Assembly (NCBI GenBank): GCA_009760855.2
Contig: WPIO01000128.1
Coordinates: 1,070,001 to 1,134,000 of the forward strand
Reading direction: 5' to 3'
From: Cristatella mucedo
Taxonomy: Eukaryota; Bryozoa; Phylactolaemata; Cristatellidae
DNA length: 64,000 bases
Under the pieces are notes generated by a model that worked only from the letters and a program-made list of their open reading frames with translations, did not search any database and was not told where the DNA came from. Positions 30,845-42,290 of this stretch are shown in pieces. A program made the translations under genes and the position numbers. Each line of letters starts with the position of its first letter. Within the stretch, counting starts at the first letter, position 1.

Positions 30845-33800
30845 TCCTGCCAGGATATGCTGCTGCCAGGTTGAGTGGCAGCCAGATGGCGCTGCTGCCA
30901 TTTTGGGCTGCTTCCAGGGTGAGCTGCATCCAGGGTGAGCTGCTGCGAGGGTGAGCTGCTGCCAGAGTGAACTGCTTCATGGGTTGGCTGCTGCTGCTGT
31001 GAGATGCTGCCATAGTGCCATGCTGCCAGGGTGCCGTGCTACCAGGGTGCCCTGCAGCATGGGTAAGCTGCTGCCAGAGTGAGCAGCCGCCAGAGTGAGC
31101 AGCCGCCAGAGTGAGCAGCCGCCAGAGTGAGCAGCCGCCAGAGTGAGCAGCCGCCAGAGTGAGCAGCCGCCAGAGTGAGCAGCCGCCAGAGTGAGCAGCC
31201 GCCAGAGTGAGCAGCCGCCAGAGTGAGCAGCCGCCAGAGTGAGCAGCCGCCAGGGTGAGCAGCCGCCAGGGTGAGCAGCCGCCAGGGTGAGCAGCCGCCA
31301 GGGTGAGCAGCCGCCAGGGTGAGCAGCCGCCAGGGTGAGCAGCCGCCAGGGTGAGCAGCCGCCAGGGTGAGCAGCCGCCAGGGTGAGCAGCCGCCAGGGT
31401 GAGCAGCCGCCAGGGTGAGCAGCCGCCAGGGTGAGCAGCCGCCAGGGTGAGCAGCCGCCAGGGTGAGCAGCCGCCAGGGTGAGCAGCCGCCAGGGTGAGC
31501 AGCCGCCAGGGTGAGCAGCCGCCAGGGTGAGCAGCCGCCAGGGTGAGCAGCCGCCAGGGTGAGCAGCCGCCAGGGTGAGCAGCCGCCAGGGTGAGCAGCC
31601 GCCAGGGTGAGCGCCGCCAGGGTGAGCAGCCGCCCGCCCAGGGTGAGCAGCCGCCAGGGTGAGCAGCCGCCAGGGTGAGCAGCCGCCAGGGTGAGCAGCC
31701 GCCAGGGTGAGCAGCCGCCAGGGTGAGCAGCCGCCAGGGTGAGCAGCCGCCAGGGTGAGCAGCCGCCAGGGTGAGCAGCCGCCAGGGTGAGCAGCCGCCA
31801 GGGTGAGCAGCCGCCAGGGTGAGCAGCCGCCAGGGTGAGCAGCCGCCAGGGGTGAGCAGCCGCCAGGGTGAGCAGCCGCCAGGGTGAGCAGCCGCCAGGG
31901 TGAGCAGCCGCCAGGGTGAGCAGCCGCCAGGGTGAGCAGCCGCCAGGGTGAGCAGCCGCCAGGGTGAGCAGCCGCCAGGGTGAGCAGCCGCCAGGGTGAG
32001 CAGCCGCCAGGCTGAGCAGCCGCCAGGCTGAGCAGCCGCCAGGCTGAGCAGCCGCCAGGCTGAGCAGCCGCCAGGCTGAGCAGCCGCCAGGCTGAGCAGC
32101 CGCCAGGCTGAGCAGCCGCCAGGCTGAGCTGCCGCCAGGCTGAGCTGCCGCCAGGCTGAGCTGCCGCCAGGCTGAGCTGCCGCCAGGCTGAGCTGCCGCC
32201 AGGCTGAGCTGCCGCCAGGCTGAGCTGCCGCCAGGCTGAGCTGCCGCCAGGCTGAGCTGCCGCCAGGCTGAGCCAGCCGCCTGCCGGCTGAGCTGCCGCC
32301 AGGCTGAGCTGCCGCCAGGCTGAGCTGCCGCCAGGCTGAGCTGCCGCCAGGCTGAGCTGCCGCCAGGCTGAGCTGCCGCCAGGCTGAGCTGCCGCCAGGC
32401 TGAGCTGCCGCCAGGCTGAGCTGCCGCCAGGCTGAGCTGCCGCCAGGCTGAGCTGCCGCCAGGCTGAGCTGCCGCCAGGCTGAGCTGCCGCCAGGCTGAG
32501 CTGCCGCCAGGCTGAGCTGCCGCCAGGCTGAGCTGCCGCCAGGCTGAGCTGCCGCCAGGCTGAGCTGCCGCCAATGTAAGCTACTGTCAGAGTGAGTGGC
32601 TGTCGGGTTGACCTGCTGCCGGGGCGCACTGCTGCCAGGGTGCGCTGCTGCCAGGGTGCGCTGCTGCCAGGGTGCGCTGCTGCCAGGGTGCGCTGCTGCC
32701 AGGGTGCGCTGCTGCCAGGGTGCGCTGCTGCCAGGGTGCGCTGCTGCAAGGGTGCGCTGCTGCCAGGCTGTGCTGCTGACAGGCTGTGCTGCTGCCAGGC
32801 TGTGCTGCTGACAGGCTGTGCTGCTGACAGGCTGTGCTGCTGCCAATGTAAGCTACTGTCAGAGTGAGCGGCTGTCGGGTTGACCTGCTGCCGGGGCGCA
32901 CTGCTGCAGAGGTTCTCTGCGGATGGGTAGCACTGCTGCCGGGGTGTGCTAGTGCCAGGGTGCCCATCTGCCAGGGTGAGCTGCTGCCAGCATACGGTGC
33001 TGACAGGTCTTGCAGCTGCCAGGGTGCACTGCTGCCAGGGTGCGCTGCTGCCAGGGTGCGCTGCTGCCAGGGTGCGCTGCTGCCAGGGTGCGCTGCTGCC
33101 AGGGTGCGCTGCTGCTGCCAGGGTGCGCTGCTGCCAGGGTGCGCTGCTGCCAGGGTGCGCTGCTGCCAGGGTGCGCTGCTGCCAGGTGCGCTGCTGCCAG
33201 GGTGCGCTGCTGCCAGGGTGCGCTGCTGCCAGGGTGCGCTGCTGCCAGGGTGCGCTGCTGCCAGGGTGCGCTGCTGCCAGGGTGCGCTGCTGCCAGGGTG
33301 CGCTGCTGCGCTGCCAGGGTGCGCTGCTGCCAGGGTGCGCTGCTGCCAGGGTGCGCTGCTGCCAGGGTGCGCTGCGCTGCTGCTGCGAGGGGGCGCTGCT
33401 GCCAGGGTGCGCTGCTGCCAGGGTGAGCTGCTGCCAGGGTGCTGCTGCTGCGCTGCTGCCAGGGTGCGCTGCTGCCAGGGTGCGCTGTGCGCTGCTGCCA
33501 GGGTGTGCTGCTGCAGGCCAGGGTGCGCTGCTGCCAGGGTGCGCTGCTGCCAGGGTGCGCTGCTGCCAGGGTGCGCTGCTGCCAGGGTGCGCTGCTGCCA
33601 GGGTGCGCTGCTGCCAGGGTGCGCTGCTGCCAGGGGGCGCTGCTGCCAGGGTGCGCTGCTGCCAGGGGGCGCTGCTGCCCGGGTGCGCTGCTGCTGCCAG
33701 GGTGCGCTGCTGCTGCTGCCAGGGTGCGCTGCTGCTGCTGCCTGGACGGGCTGCTGCCAGGGTGCGCTGCTGCCTGGACGGGCTGCTGCCAGGGTGCGCT

Positions 33801-33915
33801 GCTGCCAGGGTGCGCTGCTGCCAGGGTGCGCTGCTGCCAGAGAGCACTGTTTGCCGGGGTGAGCTGTTGCCAGGGTGCCGTGCTGCCAGGGTGCCGTGCT
33901 GCCAGAGTGCGCACC
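30845..33915 (-). repeat. 16-bp GC-rich minisatellite, about 190 units
   Basis: Tandem 16-mers form homogeneous sub-blocks: GAGTGAGCAGCCGCCA (about 31075-31245), GGGTGAGCAGCCGCCA (to about 32010), GGCTGAGCAGCCGCCA (to about 32125), GGCTGAGCTGCCGCCA (to about 32575), and GGGTGCGCTGCTGCCA (about 32625-32760 and 33010-33860). Both edges are degenerate. Because 16 is not a multiple of three, all three frames of a strand read the same 16-residue period, and with no stop in it several frames stay open for 300 to 1,000 codons. These are not credible genes. Confidence 0.92.
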
Positions 33916-33919
33916 ACGG

Positions 33920-34105
33920 GTGTGTGTGTGTGTGTGTATATAGAGTATGAACTCCAACACAGACCATAAGTAGAAACACTCCACACAAATCTAGAATTTT
34001 GCTAAGCTAAGGACAAATTAAAATAATTATCAGATTAACAGAAACAAGTCGCCATATGTTCGATCGATTGCAGTGGAATACACAGCCTCCAAATGGAAAT
34101 GAACA
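33920..34105 (-). repeat. Inverted end fragment of the 2-kb segment
   Basis: The reverse complement of this stretch matches the ends of segment copies B, C and E (AGGCTGTGTATTCCA through GTGTTTCTACTTA and on to a GT run). Here it faces the opposite way and flanks the 16-bp array. Confidence 0.65.
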
Positions 34106-34109
34106 CAGG

Positions 34110-34590
<481 letters not shown>

Positions 34591-34599
34591 AATCGTATG

Positions 34600-36680
34600 A
34601 CAACATCAAAGAGAAAGCCAGCCTAAATCCATCCACATGTTAGTGGCTAATTGAGCATTAACCGTCTGTCTCAAGGGTCAAGGGCCGTAGTGTTCGGCTA
34701 AGTAGTGGGTACCAGCGGTTTTTCTCATGAACCCAGCCTCAATATTATATTCAAAACTTTTAAAAAGGAATAAGAATAAATATGTTGTGCTATCATTCAA
34801 GTGAATATAAAACCTCAACCTTCAGAGCGTTTTCGGAAAACCTAGAGTTAAATTTCCGAGCGATCCATGGTCGCGTACCACTGGGCAACTCAAACCCGCG
34901 GAAAGTGAAACAATCTATGCGGCTTTATTTAATTTGGGGTTTGTAAACATTATCTATAAGTATTGTATGCTAATTACTATTATAAAACAACCCTTAAGTG
35001 TCGGTTCGGTTTTCGCCACAACCACGACAGTTCGAATTACCAGTTACCGCAAGCAGGTAGCCCAACATGCTTCCTGATGTCGTGGTGATTGTGCTAAGTA
35101 CTTCCAGCTATCGTCAATTTTCTTGGTAAGAGTCGTACATTGCGTGATTTCCCGGCTAGGTCGGTCTGTACCACCATGCGCCGGCCGCTGAGATTTCGGC
35201 GTTCTTTTTTGCTATGCCTTCTCTACCTGCCTGTTATCGCCACTTCCTGAGTTTATGTTCCCGAGAGTATGGAGTTACAGTGGATTGCTTGGAGTAGGCC
35301 GCCTTTGCTGAGTGAGTTGTTTTCGTTAACGTTTAGCCGCTGCATAGCGAGCTGCGTGGAGGCTTCTGCTATCCTGGCCATGACTTGCTAAATGTCCTTG
35401 TAGTTACTACTCATGTATATATAGTTTTATTTCGCAGTATTCCCTACCTTTTCGTTTTAGCCTCAATTAAGCATGTCCCCACGTTTAGCTCAGTAACTCA
35501 CGTCTTTTCTCCTTCGACCGACTTGCAGCAGAATATAAACATCTGGTGTATAGCCTTAATGTAAACAGCCTTAGCTGCTAACAGGACGTAGCTTTAAACT
35601 TGCTACCATGTCTGAGGCCCCTACACCGTTTTATTTGTAGTGCACGAGTACTCATATATTTTGTTGCGGCACTACATATCTTACTTTTATAACTAGCCCG
35701 AACAGCTGATTCCCTACCCCACTTTGTCTTCCTGCCCCCAATTGCAGACTCAGCTACTTAATTGGTATTTGCCCAGTCAAGCCAGACATTTCTAGCTATT
35801 TTCTTGGAAGCTGTAGCTTGCCCTCCAAGTTCATTTCCTCTCGGTGACGTTATTGCTTGCTGCTAGTCCACGAAATGTGCTTCTCGTTGTCGTGGCTTTT
35901 TTGGCCTGCTATGCTATATGCAACTAGCCGGCCCAGGCAGCTAAGCCACAAGCGTTTTATGGTTCCTATGTTTTCGCCATTTGCCCCTCACAAACACTTC
36001 CCTTATTTCTGCTCAATACAGTGTATCGTAATGTATTAGTCACTTACTTAAAGTTGGCCCACACTTTGCCGAGCCCCTGTTTGCCGGAAGCTGGAAAGCA
36101 ATGGGGCATCAGCTTCTCGTGCAGCCGCTGCCTTTCAATCTGAGCTCGAACGGCTAGCTTCGCTGAAAATGCTCCCTCCAAATGTAGGTTGTCCGACCAC
36201 GCAATGTTGACCTCACAGACCGAGCTCGTTATAGCTTCGACTTTCGGTCGCCTGGAGTTTTGCTCAGTGGTCAGTGAGTGGGCTCTCAGTGTGCAAGACC
36301 ATGTTGTTGCTTGCACACACCCCCCCCCCCGTGGATAGGCTCGGAGAACGTGTGGCGATGCTGCTGCTGCCACTGATTGGGCATCTGGCTTGCAGCAGGT
36401 TACAAATGCTAGTTTGCCACCCGAACGACCACAAAATGTCTGCATTTCCTATGGGTCTGCCTTTTTCGGGGGGGGGGGGGGTTGCTATCGGTGCTTTTCC
36501 TTGCCATCAGCTTCTGAGCTATGCAGGGCATTTCCACTTTGAGGCTGTGTATTTCAGTGCAATCGATCAAACGTATGGAGACATTTTTCCGTGAATCTGC
36601 TAATTGTTTTAATTTGTCAGTAGTTTAGCATAATTACAGTTTTATGTAGTGTTTCTACTTACGGTCTCTGTGTCGGTGTA
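34600..36680 (-). repeat. 2-kb mosaic segment, copy E
   Basis: The most complete copy besides A. A minus-strand open stretch at 36445-36044 includes the MPHCFPASGKQGLGKVWA peptide also present in copy A, with an upstream extension not open there. Runs of C (near 36311) and G (near 36469) mark slippage sites. Confidence 0.5.
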
Positions 36681-36689
36681 AATTCTCTG

Positions 36690-36701
36690 TGTGCACACAC
36701 A

Positions 36702-36742
<41 letters not shown>

Positions 36743-36975
36743 ACACACAGACACACACAGAGACACACACACAGACAGACACACACAAACACACACAGAA
36801 ACACACAGACACACACACACACACACACACAGACACACACACAGACACACTCACAGACACACAGTCACACACACACACAGGCACACAGACACACACACAG
36901 GCACAGACAAACACACACACACACACACATACACACCCACACTTACACACACCCTTACACACATACAAACATGCA
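36690..36975 (+). repeat. CA/CAGA microsatellite
   Basis: Long interrupted ACACACAGAC tract at the same place as in copies B and C. All three plus frames read as His/Thr repeats and are not genes. Confidence 0.93.
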
Positions 36976-37175
36976 CCCACCCGCCCACACCCACCAAGAT
37001 AATTGACATTAATTGATAAATTTATTATACCGGTATGCCTACTGTTTTATAGATTGGAAAGCCTAAAACTCAATATCAGCTTGGCCCTCAAATGTCCTGT
37101 TGAATGAATATGCACGAAATCAAAGTGACACAGACTAACGTGACCTTCCGCTAGATGACCTCATAAGCTCCCCAA
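36976..37175 (+). repeat. Trace of the 14-bp minisatellite and short unique block, copy 4
   Basis: Only two units of CCCACCCGCCCACACC remain before the short block (ACCGGTATGCCTACTGTTTT). Confidence 0.6.
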
Positions 37176-37179
37176 TCAA

Positions 37180-37470
37180 GTCGCCATACTTCCAGGTACA
37201 TCGCTGAGCTGAAATGTGGGCTTGTAGGGTTAGCCTGTTTCAGTTGGTCCATGCTTTTATGACATCACGTTTTGACGTCTGTAACTCACTGCTTTCTCGC
37301 CTACTGGCATTCTGCAATCAAGGACTACTAGCTGGTCCAAAATTAGTTAGCCAGGCTTGTATGTCGTGAGTATTGCTATTGCCAAATTGAAGCACTTCTT
37401 GCCTACCTTCACTGGCTACCTGGATTTGGTTCTAGGTTTCGAAGCTCACTTTTAAGTCCCTTAGTTCCAT
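37180..37470 (+). mobile_element. Badly decayed L2-type LINE fragment
   Basis: Plus-strand translation in shifting frames gives LVHAFMTSRFDVCNSLLSRL, then a TGYLDL-type stretch and FKSLSSMLP, the same C-terminal ORF2 region as in the LINE at 1793-2620. Several stops and small deletions are present, and it looks older than the other copies. Confidence 0.6.
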
Positions 37471-37905
37471 GCTGCCCGTGTTCCTGTCGCCACTGTCCAC
37501 GTTGCATGCATCTTTGCTGCCACTTGCAATGTGGCCACTGTCCCTACTGCAACATGCTGCCACAGGCCATGCTGCCACAGGCCATGCTGCCACAGGCCAT
37601 GCTGCCACTGTCAATTCTGCCTGTGTATATGCCGTCTCTGGCCATGCTGCATCTGTCCATGATGCCACTGTCATTTCTGCCTGTGTCCATGCTGTCTCTG
37701 GCCATGCTGCGTCTGTCCACGATGCCACTGTCATTGCTGCCTGTGTCCATGCAGCCACTGGACATGCTGCCTGTGGGCCTGCTGCCACAGCTGATTCTGC
37801 AGTGACCATATCGCCACTGTCCATTTTGCCTTTGGCTCATGCTGCCACTCTCCGTGCAGCCACTTTAAATGCTTCTACGGTCCTTGCTGACCTTGTGCAT
37901 GCTGC
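37470..37905 (+). repeat. 15-bp CATGCTGCCACTGTC minisatellite
   Basis: About 28 units with CACAGGC and TCTGGC variants. The period is a multiple of three, so frames on both strands stay open; not a gene. It starts where the LINE fragment contains TCCATGCTGCC. Confidence 0.85.
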
Positions 37906-39330
37906 CCATATATCCTTTAGTGTTATATATAGTCTCAACTCATAAATCAGTATCTTGTAGTTCCTTCAAACCGCAGGCATTGCGACTAAGTTATGTCCCC
38001 TGCTGCAACTATTTCAGCTTTTTTCTTCCGGAAATTAATATCCCTTAGTGATATAAATACTCTCAATAACTAATGCTTTATTCTAAACCATTTACGCTGG
38101 TTTTTGTTTTGAGGGATTACATATCTTTTAGCTATATAAAGAGTTTCGACGATTATTAAATTATGTTAATGGTAGTTCCTTCGAACCGCCGGTATCACTA
38201 GTAAGTTATCACCCTTGCTAAAACCACTTACCCTTCTTTTTTCTTAAGGAAATATATATCCGTTAGTATTATAAATTGTCTCAATTAATAACTCATTATC
38301 TTACTGGTAGATCCTTTAAACTGCAGCAACGCGAATATGTTATCCCCCTGCTGAAACTATTTACGCTTAACACTTCTCAACAAATAATTAATGATCTCAA
38401 CGGTAGTGCTTTCCAACCACAGTCGTTCCGAGTAAGTTATCCCCCCAGCTAAAACCCTTTACTTTTCTTTTCTTTCGGAAATATATATCATTTAGTGTTA
38501 TAAATAGTCTTAATACATAATTAATTATCCTAGTGGTATTTCCTTCCAACCGCATGCATTCCGTGTAAGTTATTTCCCCTTTTTATGCGTCTTTTCCGCC
38601 GGCAATATGTTAGTGTTACAAATAGTGTTAATAGAAAAGCAATTATCTAACTGGTAGTACCTTACAACGGCGGGCGTTCGGAGTAAGTTTTCCCCCTGAT
38701 AAAACCATTTACGCGTGTTTTCTTACGGAAATTTATATCCTTCAGTGTTATAAATAGTCTCATTATATGGCTTATTGTCTTGCAAGTAGTAGCTTTCAAC
38801 CGCAGGCGTTCCGATTAGGTTATCTCTCTTAATAAAACCATTTACGCGTCTTGTTTGCTTAAATATATATCCTAAAGATTTTAAATACGCTCAATAAATA
38901 ATTATCTTCCCGGGTAGTACCTTCCAACCTCAGTCATTCCGAGTAAGTTATCTCCGCTGCTAAAACCATTCCAGCGTCCTTTCTTCGAGAAATATATATC
39001 CTTTAGTGTTATCATTAGTCTCATTATATGAAATAATATCTTACGCATAGTACCTTCCAACCACTAGCGTTCCAAATGAGTTATCACTGCTAATAACCTA
39101 TTTACGCTTCTTTTTTCCGAAAATATTTATCCCTTAGTGTTATATATACTCTCATTAAATTATTAATTATCTTCCTGGTAGTACCTTCTCACTACTGGCG
39201 TTTCGAGTAAGTTATCCACCCTGCTTTAACCAATTACGCGTCTTTTCTTCCGGAAATATATATTTCCTCTAGTGTTATAAATAGTCTCGTTAAATGAATC
39301 ATTATCTTACTTACATTTTCTGGCAACACC
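37905..39330 (+). repeat. 133-bp monomer array, block 6
   Basis: About ten monomers with ACCTTCCAACCGCAGGCGTT-type starts, forming the left flank of the higher-order satellite. Confidence 0.85.
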
Positions 39331-39334
39331 TTCC

Positions 39335-39880
39335 AACCTTATTACGTACACGATTATTAGGTGCCCGGTAATTACATACCAGATTATTACGTCACTGATT
39401 ATTATCCGCCCGATTATTACGGGGCCGATTATCATGTTCCTAATTATTACGTCACATATTATTACGTCTTCTATTATTACGGCACCGATTATTAGGTGCT
39501 CTATTATTTCATAACAGATAATCACGTCACCGATTAGTATCTGCCCAAATAATACGAGCCCGATTAGAACGTGCCCCATTATTACGAGTAACTATTTCGT
39601 ATCCAATTATTACGTACCTGATTACAACGGACTGAATTATTAAGTTTGTGGTTATTTTGTCCGATTAGTACGTACCCGATTATTTCGAGCCCGATGATTA
39701 CCTATCCGAAAATTACGTCCCCAAGCACTACAAGCAACGGCAAGTCTCCACGACTTATTTGCATCTTCCCCTATCTAGAGCCGATTGCCGCCATCTTTTG
39801 CAATAACTGTATGCAACGGGAAGCTGATGCGGATGGCATCGATCTTGCTCGATTTGCCTTTAGCTGGCGTCTTTTCTTTG
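39335..39880 (+). repeat. Satellite core 1: 15-bp array plus spacer (array shorter)
   Basis: The CCGATTATTACGT-type 15-mers occupy about 385 bp rather than about 615. The first part found in later cores is missing. The spacer from about 39721 is complete (AGCACTACAAGCAACGGCAA; TTGCCGCCATCTTTTGC). Confidence 0.8.
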
Positions 39881-41509
39881 GGAAATATATATCCTTCGGT
39901 TGTATACGTAGTCTCATTTATTAATTTATAATCTTACTGGTACTACCTTCAGACCGCAGGCGTTCCGAATAAGTACTCTCATCTCAAACAGTTTAAGCGT
40001 CTTTTCTGTGGCAAATATGTATCCTTTAATGTTATACTTAGCTTCCTTAAATCAATAATTATCTTTCCGGTAGCACCTTTAAACCGCAGGCGTCCCGCGT
40101 AAATTATCGCCTTTGCAAAAGTCATGAACGCGTCTTGGGATCATTTACCCAATAAATAGTCTCGTTTGACAAAGTATTACCTTTCTGGTAGTACCTTTCA
40201 AACGCAGCTGTCCCGAGTAAATCCCCTCCTCAAACCATTTACGCGTCTTTCCTTCCGGAAACGTCTGTTCGTTATTGTTTAGATTAGTCCTTATAAGTAC
40301 TGCATTATTCAACTTGTCAATCCTTCAAACCGCCGGCGTTTCGAGTAAGTTATCATCCATGCTATAACAATTTACGCGTCCTCTTTTCCGGAAATATAGA
40401 TCCTTTAGTAATATAAATGGTCTCAAAAAATGACTATATTTCTTACCAGTTGTACCTTCTAACCGCAGGCGTTCCAAGTAAGTTTATCTAACTGCCATAA
40501 CCATTTACACGTCTTTTCTTTGGGAATTATGAGTCCTTTAGTGTAATAAATAGTCTTATGAAATTCATTGTAATCCAGCTAGAAGATTCTTCAAAACACA
40601 GGCATTCTGAGTAAATTAACTTTACTGCTTAAACCATTCGAGCGTCTTTTCTTTAGAAAATATATATCCTTCGGTTATATTCGTAGTCTCATTTATTAAT
40701 TTAAAATCTTACTGGTACTACCTTCCGACCGCAGGCGTTCCGAATAAGTACTCTCACCTCAAACAGTTTACGCGTCTTTTCTGCGGCAAATATGTATTCT
40801 TTAACGTTATAAATACTCTCACTAACTCAATAACTGTCTTACGGGTGGTACCTTTACACCGCAGGCGTCCCGTGTAAATTATCGCCTTTGCAAAATTCAT
40901 GAACGCGTCTTGGGATCATTTACCCGATAAATAGTCTTATTTGGCAACGTGATAACTTTCTAGTAGTACCTTTCAAACGCCGCTGTCCCGAGTGAATCCA
41001 CTCCACTAACCATTTACGGGTCTTTTCTTCCTGAAACGTATGTTCGTTATTGTTGCGATTAGTCTTAATAAGTACTGCATTATTCAACTTCTCAATCCTT
41101 CAAACCGCGGGCGTTCCGAGTAAGTTATCTTCCAAGCGATAACTATCTACGCGTCCTCTTTTCCAGAAATATAGATCCTTTAGTAACATATAAAGTCTCA
41201 ATAAATGATTATCTCTCTTACTAGCTTTACATGTCAACCGCAAGCTTTACGAGTAAGTTATCTAACTGCTATAACCATTTACACGTCTTTTCTTCGGAAA
41301 ATATGCAGCCTTTAGTGTTATCCATTGTCTTATGAAATGCATTGTAATCCAGCTAAAAGATACTTGAAAACGCCGGCGTTTCGAGTAAATTATCTTTGAG
41401 CTTAAACTATTCGGGCGTCTTTTCTTTGAGAAATATTTATCCTTTAGTTGGATACATAGTCTCAATAAATTTGTATTATCTTACTTGTAGTATCTTCTAA
41501 CCGCAGGCA

Positions 41510-42290
41510 TTGTTACGTGCCGATTGTTACGTACCAGATATCAACTGACCCGATTTTTACGAGCCCGATTTATACGTACCCGATTATTAATTCCCCGATT
41601 ATCACGTCCTCGATTAATACGTCCTCGACTATTACGTCCTCGATTATTAAGTACCCGATTGTAAAGTGCCCGATTATTACATACCCGATTTTCACGTCAC
41701 CGATTATTATGTGCCCGATTAATACAAGCCCGATTACTACGTCTCCGAGTATTACGTCAACGATTATTAGGTGCCCGATTATTACATACCAGATTATCAC
41801 GTCACTAATTAATATCCACCCGATTATTACGAGGCCGATTATCATGTCCCTGAATATTACGTCACCTATTAGTACGTCTTCTATTATTACGGCACCGATT
41901 ATTAGGTGCTCTGTTATTTCATAACTGATTATCACGTCACCGATTAGTATCTGCCCAAATAATACGAGCCCGATTGGAACGTGCCCCATTAGTACGTGTA
42001 ATTATTTCGTATCCGATTATTACGTACCTGATTACAACGGACTGAATTATAACGTTTTCGGTTATTTTGTGTGATTAGTACGTACCCGATTATTTCGAGC
42101 CCGATGATTACCTATCCGAATAATATGTCCCTGAGCACTACAAGCAACGGCAAGTCTCCAAGACTTATTTGCATCTTCCCCTATCTAGAGCGGACTGCCG
42201 CCATCTTTTGCGATAACTGTATGCTACGGGTAGCTGATGCGGATGGCATCGATCTTGCTCGATTTGCCTTTAGCTGGCGTCTTTTCTTTG
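41510..42290 (+). repeat. Satellite core 2
   Basis: Full-length 15-bp array (to about 42125) plus spacer with GACTGCCGCCATCTTTTGCG. It starts 3,448 bp before core 3. Confidence 0.85.

Noticed and set aside
30738-33988. Very long open frames (up to about 1,000 codons) on the minus strand and 330-codon frames on the plus strand
   Set aside because: They are frame-independent translations of a 16-bp repeat without stops; all frames of a strand give the same period and there is no domain.
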